NCBI RefSeq assembly: GCF_001937195.1 | Contig: NZ_MSDO01000014.1 | Span: 1 to 53,669, forward strand | Reading direction: 5' to 3' | Length of the DNA stretch: 53,669 nucleotides | From: Salinicola socius | GTDB lineage: Bacteria; Pseudomonadota; Gammaproteobacteria; Pseudomonadales; Halomonadaceae | Shown: one piece after another, positions 1 through 8,101 of the stretch | How the letters are laid out: the number at the start of each line of letters is the position of its first letter | How positions within the stretch are numbered: position 1 is the stretch's first letter | Translations under genes and position numbers: made by a program | Notes under the pieces: model-generated | Seen by the model: only the letters and a program-made list of their open reading frames with translations | Databases searched by the model: none | What the model was told of the DNA's origin: nothing

Positions 1-228
1 GAAGACCAAGGAAAAAAGCGGACCAAACTTGGTTCAAGGTCAAACGAATCTTTGACGAGTCGCTTGCCTCGATATGTCGTGACTGACGTCACGCGAGAGC
101 AAGCACCCACATCAATTACCTGATCGATTGTTAAAGAGCGTTCCCACTTGGGAGTCTTGCGACTTCCGCCACGAGCCTGAAAGGTTTCAAGTGCTTGTCA
201 GCGCTTGTTTTCTTGCTCGCCGTAAGGA
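1..228 (-). other. rRNA operon 5' leader (16S gene beyond left edge)
   Basis: Read on the minus strand, this is the transcribed spacer between an rrn promoter and 16S. It carries a boxA antitermination element, CGCTCTTTAACA at 129-140, followed by the conserved leader run ATCGATCAGGTAATTGATGT. The 16S gene itself (its 5' end would be GAGTTTGATC-like) is not inside the window; it should begin just left of base 1. Nus-factor antitermination at boxA is established for such leaders. Confidence 0.85.
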
Positions 229-235
229 GTGGCGT

Positions 236-263
236 ATTTTAAGGATCTGAGCGAAGATGTCAA
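236..263 (-). promoter_or_regulatory. rrn promoter, proximal
   Basis: Minus strand: -35 TTGACA (258-263), 16-bp spacer, -10 TAAAAT (236-241), followed by a GC-rich discriminator ACGCCACTCC. This is the layout expected of a growth-rate and stringently controlled rRNA promoter. It is the closest of three tandem promoters to the 16S leader. Confidence 0.8.
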
Positions 264-335
264 CGTTTTTCTGTCGAATCCTGCCGGGCGCCGTTGCTGC
301 TCAGTGGTGCCGACCCTGCGAAGAACTGGGAAGCG

Positions 336-364
336 ATTGTGCCTGCCTCACCGCCTTGCGTCAA
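336..364 (-). promoter_or_regulatory. rrn promoter, middle
   Basis: Minus strand: -35 TTGACG (359-364), exactly 17 bp, -10 CACAAT (336-341), then CGCTTCCC. It lies about 100 bp upstream of the proximal promoter and points the same way. Confidence 0.7.
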
Positions 365-444
365 CCGATTTCTTCAATCAAATCAAACGCTTGGCTTTCT
401 TCTTCACCGCCTCCGAGGACCTGTCTCGGCGGCAGCGGATGCGT

Positions 445-473
445 ACTTTACGGACCCGCCCGCGTCTTGGCAA
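445..473 (-). promoter_or_regulatory. rrn promoter, distal
   Basis: Minus strand: -35 TTGCCA (468-473), 17 bp, -10 TAAAGT (445-450), followed by ACGCATCC, a discriminator like that of the proximal promoter. It is the third member of an evenly spaced tandem set (about 109 and 100 bp apart) between the pssA terminator and the rRNA leader. Confidence 0.7.
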
Positions 474-520
474 GCCCTCGCGCTCAACTTTTTGGACATT
501 CGCCCCCAGCCCCTGCCGCC

Positions 521-554
521 AAAAACGACGACGCCCGCGCGGGGCGGGCGTTTC
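521..554 (-). terminator. Intrinsic terminator after pssA
   Basis: A GC stem CGCCCGC/GCGGGCG is followed on the minus strand by GTCGTCGTTTTT. It sits 26 bp past the pssA stop and just before the distal rrn promoter, so it would insulate the rRNA operon from read-through. Confidence 0.7.
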
Positions 555-579
555 AGCAATGCGAGAGCAATTTCAGATT

Positions 580-1467
580 TTAATCATCCTGGGCGTTCTG
601 GCCGCCCGCTTCGCTTCGCCGCTTCTCTCTACGCGCCTTGTTCAAGCGTCCCAGCGCCAGAACCGGACCGGAAACGACATAGCAACCGAACAGTGCCAGC
701 AGCATGACCGAGGGTTCGATAGAGATCAGCACGAACAGCAGCACGATCGCCAACAGGAAGACGAATGGCACCGGCCCCTTGAAATCGATCTCCTTGAAGC
801 TGTGATAGCGAACGTTACTGACCATCAACACACCAGCCGCGGCTACCACGATGATCATCAGCACCTTGAAGCCCAGCGATTCGGCATCGAAGGTGTGAAA
901 GACCCAGACGCAAGCCGCCACGACTGCCGCTGCCGAGGGACTGGGCAAACCGACGAACCACTTCTTGTCGACACTGCCGATCTGGACGTTGAACCGCGCC
1001 AGACGCAGGGCGGCACCCGCGACGAAGATGAACGCCGCGATCCAACCGAGCTTGCCGACGTCCTGCAGAATCCAGGTAAACGCGACCAGAGCCGGCGCCA
1101 TGCCGAACGAGACCATGTCGGCGAGGCTGTCGAACTCGGCGCCGAAGGCGCTCTGTGTATTGGTCAACCGGGCTACGCGCCCGTCCAGTCCGTCGAGGAC
1201 CATGGCGACGAAGATAGCGATGGCCGCCTTGGCGTAGTCCCCGTTCATGGCTGCCACGATGGAATAGAAACCCGCGAACAGTGCCGAGAGCGTGAACAGG
1301 TTGGGCAGCAGATAGATACCGCGACGGCGTATCCGCTTGCCGTTTTCGACCGTCTCCTCGATGACTTCATCTTCGTCGTCATACAACGGAGAGTCGTACA
1401 GTGGGGAGGTAGCACCGATGGTTATGGTTTCGGGCTCTTGCTCGTGGTGGCGGTCATCCTGCGTCAT
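580..1467 (-). CDS. pssA: CDP-diacylglycerol--serine O-phosphatidyltransferase
   Basis: Makes phosphatidylserine from CDP-diacylglycerol and L-serine at the inner membrane, the entry to phosphatidylethanolamine. The 295-residue product has the complete CDP-alcohol phosphotransferase signature (DGLDGRVAR then FGAEFDSLAD, about residues 94-119) and a series of hydrophobic helices, as in the integral-membrane type II enzymes. An acidic N-terminal tail of about 50 residues precedes the first helix. The start chosen is ATG at 1467, preceded by AGGAC; a longer in-frame start at 1518 has no good ribosome site. It lies downstream of ilvC in the same direction, as in Pseudomonas, but a strong terminator separates them. 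Confidence 0.93.
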   Translation of the reverse strand: MTQDDRHHEQEPETITIGATSPLYDSPLYDDEDEVIEETVENGKRIRRRGIYLLPNLFTLSALFAGFYSIVAAMNGDYAKAAIAIFVAMVLDGLDGRVARLTNTQSAFGAEFDSLADMVSFGMAPALVAFTWILQDVGKLGWIAAFIFVAGAALRLARFNVQIGSVDKKWFVGLPSPSAAAVVAACVWVFHTFDAESLGFKVLMIIVVAAAGVLMVSNVRYHSFKEIDFKGPVPFVFLLAIVLLFVLISIEPSVMLLALFGCYVVSGPVLALGRLNKARREKRRSEAGGQNAQDD

Positions 1468-1584
1468 GAAGCGAGTCCTATTAGTGGCGAGTGCGCTCGG
1501 GCATAAAAGCCGGCTCATTCTACAGCCTAGCGGGAATCTCGACAGATGCCTGTATAAAAAGCCGCGTCCCCCACCGACGGATGC

Positions 1585-1622
1585 GCAAAAAAAACAGGGG
1601 CGCGACCCTCGTCGCGCCCCTG
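1585..1622 (-). terminator. Intrinsic terminator after ilvC
   Basis: A perfect 12-bp stem (1595-1606 with 1611-1622, loop CCTC) is followed on the minus strand by eight U residues. It lies 22 bp past the ilvC stop. Confidence 0.92.
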
Positions 1623-1643
1623 CTGGAACTCACGGATCGAGTT

Positions 1644-2729
<1,086 letters not shown>

Positions 2730-2811
2730 TTACAAAAGTGACAGCGTTGACGGCCGCCGCCGGCGTCTGCCGCGACGGGCTTCGTTCTAGCCTGGCGCCA
2801 CGATAAGCCAG

Positions 2812-2845
2812 GCAACGTGTTGCGTAAAACGCTATATTTGCAACA
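2812..2845. promoter_or_regulatory. Candidate IlvY operator region between ilvC and ilvY
   Basis: The arms GCAAC-GT-GTTGC (2812-2823) are followed by a third GCAAC at 2840-2844, so GTTGC/GCAAC arms occur both close together and about 17 bp apart. In E. coli, IlvY binds tandem inverted repeats with TTGCAA-type arms in the ilvY-ilvC gap. The arrangement here, 26 bp ahead of the ilvY start, fits an IlvY site by position and sequence, but binding is inferred. Confidence 0.5.
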
Positions 2846-2870
2846 CGACATTTCGATAAATGAAACGAGC

Positions 2871-3755
2871 ATGGATTACCGCCCCCTCACCCAGTTCCTC
2901 GCCTTGGCCGATCATCTTCACTTCGGCCGAGCCAGCGATGCCTGCCATGTCAGTCCATCCACGCTGAGTCGTTCGATCCGCCAGCTGGAGGAGACGCTCG
3001 GCGTCACGCTGTTTGAGCGCGACAACCGTCATGTCACGCTGACGCGGGAAGGTCAGCTGTTTCACTCCTACGCTCGGGAAACCCTGGAGCAGTGGCAGGC
3101 GATGCAGGCCACGCTGATGGCGGAAACCCGCGAGCTGGCCGGCGAGATCAGCATCTACTGCTCGGTCACCGCCAGCTACAGCTTCCTCTACCGATTGTTG
3201 AGCGAGTTCCGCCAGCGTCATGCGCGTATCGAGATCAAGCTGCATACCGGCGATCCCGCGGACGCCATTGCCCGGGTCCAGGCCGAAAACGAGGACATCG
3301 CCATCACCGCGCGCCCCCGTAGCCTGCCGGACGCACTGGCCTTCAAGCCGCTGACCACCTCGCCGCTGGTGTTCATTGCCCCGCGTGATGGCGCCGACTG
3401 GCTGCCCGCCACGCCGGAAACGCCAACGCCCTCGCAGTGGAAAGGCGTCCCGATGATCCTGTCCGAATCCGGCCTGTCGCGGGATCATGCTGATACCTGG
3501 TTCCGAGCCATGGGCATCAGCCCCCGCATCTATGCCCAGGTAGCCGGTAACGAAGCGATCGTCAGCATGGTCGGACTGGGTTTCGGAGTCGGTATCGTGC
3601 CGCGCATCGTGCTCGACAACAGCCCCCTGCTGGATCGGATCACGATTCTGCCGGTCAAGCCGGAGCTACCTCATTACGATGTCGGCCTGTGCGTGCTCAA
3701 GCGCCGCTTGAAGAGTGCGCTGATCGAGGCGCTATGGGCCCAGCTGCCTAACTGA
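2871..3755 (+). CDS. ilvY: LysR-type activator of ilvC
   Basis: A LysR-family regulator of 294 residues. An N-terminal winged helix-turn-helix (HFGRASDACHVSPSTLSRSI, residues 18-37) is followed by a periplasmic-binding-like effector domain. Several stretches match E. coli IlvY closely: VSPSTLSR, FERDNRHVTLT, YCSVTASYS, EIKLHTGDPADA and VGLGFGVGIVP. IlvY activates ilvC when bound to acetolactate or acetohydroxybutyrate. ATG 2871 was chosen over an upstream GTG (2817) because it aligns with the family start MDLRDL. The 3' end is convergent with ilvN, whose terminator hairpin lies between them. Confidence 0.93.
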   Translation: MDYRPLTQFLALADHLHFGRASDACHVSPSTLSRSIRQLEETLGVTLFERDNRHVTLTREGQLFHSYARETLEQWQAMQATLMAETRELAGEISIYCSVTASYSFLYRLLSEFRQRHARIEIKLHTGDPADAIARVQAENEDIAITARPRSLPDALAFKPLTTSPLVFIAPRDGADWLPATPETPTPSQWKGVPMILSESGLSRDHADTWFRAMGISPRIYAQVAGNEAIVSMVGLGFGVGIVPRIVLDNSPLLDRITILPVKPELPHYDVGLCVLKRRLKSALIEALWAQLPN

Positions 3756-3774
3756 CCCGACCCCGACGCGTCTG

Positions 3775-3814
3775 AAAACGCAAAACGCCCGACAGAATCG
3801 CTTCTGCCGGGCGT
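3775..3814 (-). terminator. Intrinsic terminator after ilvN
   Basis: The hairpin ACGCCCG-ACAGAA / TTCTGC-CGGGCGT (3785-3814) is followed on the minus strand by TTTTGCGTTTTC. It ends the ilvI-ilvN transcript. On the plus strand it lacks a U-tract, so it would serve ilvY only weakly. Confidence 0.75.
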
Positions 3815-3835
3815 GGGTCTGGCGATGGATCGTAG

Positions 3836-4327
3836 TTACAGCGTGAGCAGCTTGTCCCCACGGGCAATGCCCGAGACGCCGGTGCGTGCCACTTCCAGAA
3901 TGCCGATCGGCGCCATCGCCTGAACGAAAGCATCGAGCTTGCCGGCATCGCCGGTAATCTGGACGGTGTAGACGCTCGGCGTGACGTCAACGACCTGCGC
4001 GCGGAAGATGTCCGCCGTACGCTTGACCTCGTCGCGGGCCGCGCCCAGCGCCTTGACCTTGACCAGCATCAGTTCGCGCTCGATGTGATTGCCCTCGGTC
4101 AGGTCGACCAGCTTGACCACGTCGATCAGCTTGTTGAGATGCTTGGTGATCTGCTCTATCACCCGGTCATCGCCCACCGTGGTCACGGTCAGACGCGACA
4201 GCGACGGGTCTTCGGTCGGCGCCACGTTGAGGGTTTCGATATTGAAGTTGCGCTGGGAAAACAGCCCCACCACGCGGGACAGGGCGCCGGGTTCGTTTTC
4301 CAGCAGGATCGAGATGATATGGCGCAT
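3836..4327 (-). CDS. ilvN: Acetolactate synthase regulatory (small) subunit
   Basis: Regulatory subunit of acetohydroxyacid synthase, which confers valine feedback inhibition and raises activity of the large subunit. The 163-residue length is that of the IlvH type. An N-terminal ACT domain (MRHIISILLENEPGALSRV, then GLFSQRNFNIETLNVAPTED) is followed by the conserved C-terminal ACT-like domain. Its ATG overlaps the ilvI stop by one base (TGATG), indicating translational coupling and equimolar synthesis. It could equally be called ilvH. Confidence 0.95.
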   Translation of the reverse strand: MRHIISILLENEPGALSRVVGLFSQRNFNIETLNVAPTEDPSLSRLTVTTVGDDRVIEQITKHLNKLIDVVKLVDLTEGNHIERELMLVKVKALGAARDEVKRTADIFRAQVVDVTPSVYTVQITGDAGKLDAFVQAMAPIGILEVARTGVSGIARGDKLLTL

Positions 4328-6051
4328 CAGGTCCGCTCCGTCTTCGAAAGCAGCATGTCACGCATGGAGCCCAGCGGCACCTGCATCGGATAGACGTGCT
4401 CGAATGGATCGACATAGATATCGAGGAACACGAGCTCGTTGGTATCGGCGAAGGCACGCTCCAGCGCCGGAGCCAGCTCGTCGTGCGTCTTCACCTTGAT
4501 CGCGGTGAAGCCGTAGGCCTCGATCAACTTGGTGAAGTCCGGCAGCGACTCCATGTAGGAGTGGGCGTGGCGCGACTTGTAGTTCAAGTCCTGCCACTGG
4601 CGCACCATCCCCAGCGATTGGTTGTTGAGGTTGACGATCTTGACGCCGACGTCGAACTGCTTACAGGTCGACAGCTCCTGCATCATCATCTGGAAGCTGC
4701 CTTCGCCGGTGAAGCAGACCACGTCGTCCTGCGGATAGCTGAGCTTGACGCCCATCGCCGCCGGGAAGCCGAAGCCCATGGTGCCGAGGCCGCCGGAGGT
4801 AATGAAACGGTTGGGCTTGGCGAACTTGTAGTACTGCGCCGCGAACATCTGGTGCTGACCCACGTCGGTGGTCACGAACGCCTCGCCGCGGGTGGCGCGG
4901 TAGACCGCCTCGATCACCTCCTGCGGCTTGAGCGCCTCGCCCGGCTTCGAAGGCTCGTAGAGCTTGCCTTCGCGCTCGGAACGCCAGCCCTCGATGCTCT
5001 TCCACCACTCGCCCAGCGACTCTGCGTTGGACGCCTCGCGGCCCTGGATCAGGCTGATCATCTCGTCGATGACGCTGCCGGCCGCGCCGACGATCGGCAC
5101 GTCCGCGCGCACGGTCTTGGAGATCGAGCTGGGATCGATATCCACATGCACGATCTTGGCCGTGGGACAGAACTTCGAGGTGTTGTTGGTGACGCGGTCG
5201 TCGAAGCGCGCGCCGATGGCGACGATCAGATCGGCATGATGCATCGCCATGTTGGCCTCGAAACTGCCGTGCATGCCGAGCCAGCCCAGCGACTGGCGGT
5301 CGCCTTGCGGATAACCGCCGATCCCCATCAGCGTAGTGGTGATCGGAAAGCCGAGCCGCCGGACCAGATCGGTCAACGCCTCCGACGCCCGGCCGGTGAC
5401 GATACCGCCGCCAGTGTAGAACACCGGCCGGCGCGCCTTGAGCATCATGTCGACGGCCTTCTTGATCTGGCCGCTGTGCCCACGGGTCACCGGGTTGTAG
5501 GAACGAATCTTGACCTTCTTCGGATAGACGTATTCATAGCGCTCGGTGGGCGCGGTCATATCCTTGGGAATATCCACGACCACCGGCCCTGGCCGACCGG
5601 TCGCGGCCAGGTAGAACGCTTTCTTCAGCACCTCGGGAATCTGGCTGGGGTGCCTGATCGAGAAGCTATGTTTCACCACCGGCCGGGTAACGCCGACGAT
5701 ATCGGTCTCCTGAAAGGCATCTTCGCCGATCAGGTGACTGGCGACCTGGCCGCACAGCACCACCATCGGGATCGAATCCATGTAGGCGGTAGCGATGCCG
5801 GTGACGGCGTTGGTCGCGCCGGGGCCGGAGGTGACCAGCACCACGCCGGGTTTGCCGGAGGCTCGGGCGTAGCCATCGGCGGCGTGGGTCGCAGCCTGTT
5901 CATGCCGAACGAGAATGTGTTGAACGCTATCCTGACGGAACAGGGCATCGTAGATGTGCAACGCCGCTCCGCCCGGGTAGCCATAGATACGCTCGACGCC
6001 TTCGTCTTTCAGAAAGCGGGCGATCATATCGGCGCCGGAAAGTAATTCCAC
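4327..6051 (-). CDS. ilvI: Acetolactate synthase catalytic (large) subunit
   Basis: Thiamine diphosphate enzyme that condenses pyruvate with pyruvate or 2-ketobutyrate, the first common step to valine, leucine and isoleucine. At 574 residues it has the three ThDP-fold domains: GYPGGAALHIYDAL and the catalytic Glu in RHEQAATHAADGYAR (about residues 24-61), a central FAD-type domain, and the C-terminal ThDP motif TGEGSFQMMMQELST with NLNNQSLGMVRQWQ. The cofactor motif has GEG rather than GDG, a variant also seen in pseudomonad enzymes. Translation starts at GTG (6051) with GGGGAG upstream. An unusually long structured leader precedes it. Confidence 0.96.
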   Translation of the reverse strand: MELLSGADMIARFLKDEGVERIYGYPGGAALHIYDALFRQDSVQHILVRHEQAATHAADGYARASGKPGVVLVTSGPGATNAVTGIATAYMDSIPMVVLCGQVASHLIGEDAFQETDIVGVTRPVVKHSFSIRHPSQIPEVLKKAFYLAATGRPGPVVVDIPKDMTAPTERYEYVYPKKVKIRSYNPVTRGHSGQIKKAVDMMLKARRPVFYTGGGIVTGRASEALTDLVRRLGFPITTTLMGIGGYPQGDRQSLGWLGMHGSFEANMAMHHADLIVAIGARFDDRVTNNTSKFCPTAKIVHVDIDPSSISKTVRADVPIVGAAGSVIDEMISLIQGREASNAESLGEWWKSIEGWRSEREGKLYEPSKPGEALKPQEVIEAVYRATRGEAFVTTDVGQHQMFAAQYYKFAKPNRFITSGGLGTMGFGFPAAMGVKLSYPQDDVVCFTGEGSFQMMMQELSTCKQFDVGVKIVNLNNQSLGMVRQWQDLNYKSRHAHSYMESLPDFTKLIEAYGFTAIKVKTHDELAPALERAFADTNELVFLDIYVDPFEHVYPMQVPLGSMRDMLLSKTERT

Positions 6052-6483
6052 TGGTGAGTCTCCCCTGGAAGTTCGAGTGCCGCTTCGCGGTTTTGATCAC
6101 AAAACCCGATCCGTGAACGATTGGCGCGATACACGGAAACGAAGCTCAATCACGGCGGTAAGCCGCTGTCGACCTGCGGTCGACGCCTGATGCCATATCC
6201 TGGCGTCCTGGGCCCGGGGTGAGGACCCGCACTCATAGGAATCGGTCGCGCCTGGGCGTTGGCGATTCCTGATACGGCAGATCGCCGCATCGGGGTTGGC
6301 GGGGAACAGGCGTTTGGCCCGCGCCCTTGGTTTCCCAACAAAGCTGAGAAAGGTCTCCTTCGACAGGCGGGTAGAGGTCACTGGGAACCTACCCTTCACG
6401 CAGCGGCCGGGGATCACCCGTCATTGGCTGCGCCCGCAATCAGGAATCGCATAGATTCCCCCAGCACTCCGGGGCTGTCAACC
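6052..6483 (-). promoter_or_regulatory. Structured leader region of ilvI
   Basis: About 600 bp without a convincing protein gene separate ilvI from the divergent transporter. On the minus strand, GCGATTCCTGAT (6439-6450) and its perfect complement ATCAGGAATCGC (6262-6273) could close a structure of about 190 nt, extended by GCGG/CCGU past a bulged U. Inside and downstream are further hairpins: GGGTAG/CTACCC, GTCGAC-cgcag-GTCGAC (6169-6185) and GGTTTT-GATCAC-AAAACC (6089-6106, near the ilvI ribosome site). A TTGACA lies at 6476-6481 but lacks a good -10. I do not recognise a named RNA family. Confidence 0.45.
6414..6452 (-). CDS. Candidate ilvI leader peptide (12 aa)
   Basis: A 12-codon reading frame, MRFLIAGAANDG, starts at ATG 6452 with GGGGGA about 6 bases upstream and ends in TGA. 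Codons 2-5 form the 5' arm of the 12-bp long-range stem, so a ribosome on this frame would open that stem. It contains only one Leu and one Ile, much less than classic ilv leader peptides, so control by branched-chain tRNA charging is doubtful. If the TTGACA at 6476-6481 were the promoter, the ribosome site would not be transcribed, so an upstream promoter would be required. Confidence 0.25.
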   Translation of the reverse strand: MRFLIAGAANDG

Positions 6484-6649
6484 TTCGACGCCGCCAGTCG
6501 AGTCTTCGGCGGGAATATCGTCTGAATACCGCGGCTGACGCCGACTAAAGTTGGATCGCTTTGCGCGGCGCCAACGAGACATCACTGCTGTACTGGATGT
6601 GAGCATCGATGATGATCGGCAGACAAACCCACTCGTTGGAGTAACGCGC

Positions 6650-7993
6650 ATGTCCCCCATTGTGAAATGGTCCGCGTTCGTGGCCATGGCCGGCTTTCTA
6701 TTCGGCTTCGATACCGCGGTGATCTCCGGTGCCGACAAACCCATCCAGGCGCTGTGGGGGCTGAGCGATCTCGAGCATGGCCTTTTCATCATGTCGATGG
6801 CGCTGTGGGGCACGGTACTCGGCGCCATTTTCGGCAACTGGCCGACCGACCGGCTAGGCCGACGCACGACGCTCTTCGTCATTGGCGTGCTCTATTTAGT
6901 TTCCGCCGTGGGATCGGCGCTGGCGACCGATCCGTTCTGGTTTTCGTTCTTCCGTCTGATCGGCGGCTTCGGGGTGGGGATGTCCTCGGTCGCGGCGCCG
7001 GCCTACATTTCCGAGATCGCGCCGGCTGAACGTCGCGGCAACCTGGTCGCGCTGTATCAGTTCAACGTCGTGTTCGGGATCTTCATGGCCTACGTCTCCA
7101 ACGCCATTCTGGGCAGCCTGCTCGGCGACGACGCCTGGCGCTGGATGGTCGGCATCGAAGCCGTCCCGGCCCTCGTCTACACGCTGGCACTACTCAAGGT
7201 GCCGGAGAGTCCGCGCTGGCTGATTCTCAACCGCAACGACACGCGCGCCGCTGCCAAGGTGCTCGATCAGATCGACCCGCAACGCGACAACCAGGCCCAG
7301 ATCGAGGAGATCCAGGCCGCCGATCGCGAAGACAGCAAAGTCCAGTCGCGATTTTTCTCGCGCCGCTACCGATTGCCCATCACGCTGGCTTTCCTGATCG
7401 CCTTCTTCAACCAGTTCACCGGCATCAACTTCGTGCTCTATTACGCGCCCCGCATTCTCGAGTCGGCGCAGCTGGGCGACAACGCCGCCCTGCTCTCCAC
7501 CGCCGGCATCGGGCTGATCATGGTGCTCTTCACCATGATCGGCATGGCGCTGATCGATCGCTTCGGGCGGCGAACGCTGATGTACATCGGCTCGGTGGGA
7601 TACATCATCTCGCTGTCGATCATCTCGCATGCGTTCTTTACCGATAACCTCGGCGGCGCGCTGATTCCGTTGCAGTTGTGCCTGTTCGTGGCTGCCCATG
7701 GCATCAGTCAGGGCACGGTGATCTGGGTCTTCATCTCGGAGATATTCCCCAACCGTGAACGCGCCCGCGGACAATCGCTCGGCAGTTTCACCCACTGGTT
7801 TTTCGCCGCCGTCATCACCCTGGTCACGCCTTGGGTGCTGAGCGTATTCAACGGCGGGCCGGTGTTTGCGTTCTTCGCCTTCATGATGGTGCTGCAGGTC
7901 GTCTTCGTCGCCTTCCTGATGCCCGAGACCAAGGGCGTCGCGCTGGAGAAAATGCAGGAGAAGCTGTCGCCGCGGGGCGAACCACGCTCGTAA
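6650..7993 (+). CDS. MFS transporter, sugar porter family
   Basis: A 447-residue, 12-helix major facilitator of the sugar porter family, probably a proton-coupled sugar importer. Diagnostic motifs are present: DRLGRRTT after helix 2, PESPRWL ahead of the central loop, QFTGINFVLYYAP in helix 7, a second DRFGRR between helices 8 and 9, and PETKG after helix 12. The substrate cannot be told from sequence; xylose, glucose or a polyol are possible. ATG 6650 has GGAG 8 bases upstream and aligns with the first helix. No sugar-metabolism gene lies beside it, and it is divergent from ilvI. Confidence 0.88.
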   Translation: MSPIVKWSAFVAMAGFLFGFDTAVISGADKPIQALWGLSDLEHGLFIMSMALWGTVLGAIFGNWPTDRLGRRTTLFVIGVLYLVSAVGSALATDPFWFSFFRLIGGFGVGMSSVAAPAYISEIAPAERRGNLVALYQFNVVFGIFMAYVSNAILGSLLGDDAWRWMVGIEAVPALVYTLALLKVPESPRWLILNRNDTRAAAKVLDQIDPQRDNQAQIEEIQAADREDSKVQSRFFSRRYRLPITLAFLIAFFNQFTGINFVLYYAPRILESAQLGDNAALLSTAGIGLIMVLFTMIGMALIDRFGRRTLMYIGSVGYIISLSIISHAFFTDNLGGALIPLQLCLFVAAHGISQGTVIWVFISEIFPNRERARGQSLGSFTHWFFAAVITLVTPWVLSVFNGGPVFAFFAFMMVLQVVFVAFLMPETKGVALEKMQEKLSPRGEPRS

Positions 7994-8020
7994 AAAACCC
8001 GTGACGTTGGACGCCACGGG
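7992..8020 (-). terminator. clpB: Intrinsic terminator after clpB
   Basis: The stem CCCGTG/CACGGG is followed on the minus strand by six U residues that overlap the transporter stop codon. A second, stronger hairpin (11-bp stem, loop CAT, 8073-8097) lies immediately after the clpB stop but has no clear U-tract. Together they end the clpB message where it converges on the transporter gene. Confidence 0.65.
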
Positions 8021-8101
8021 CGGTAAGACGGTCAGGACGCGACCGTTTGACTTGAAACGTTGGAAACGATGATCGGCCCGGCGCATCGCCGGGCCGACCC
8101 G

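Noticed and set aside
1-120. 16S rRNA gene fragment
   Set aside because: No 16S 5' consensus is visible; the sequence is the leader between boxA and the 16S start, which must lie outside the window.
4396-6045. Long open frame on the plus strand opposite ilvI
   Set aside because: Antisense shadow of ilvI; composition is rich in Arg/His/Gln and there are no domains.
6097-6417. 106-codon minus-strand frame upstream of ilvI
   Set aside because: Basic, low-complexity composition, no ribosome site, no motif, and it overlaps the structured leader; not supported as a protein.
6255-6455. 6S RNA or tmRNA
   Set aside because: The long closing stem suggested 6S RNA, but the conserved central bubble features and the tmRNA TPsiC end are absent, so no named family is assigned.
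6476-6481. TTGACA as the ilvI promoter -35
   Set aside because: The sequence 17 bp away is GAATCT, a poor -10, and use of it would remove the ribosome site of the leader peptide; kept only as a possibility.
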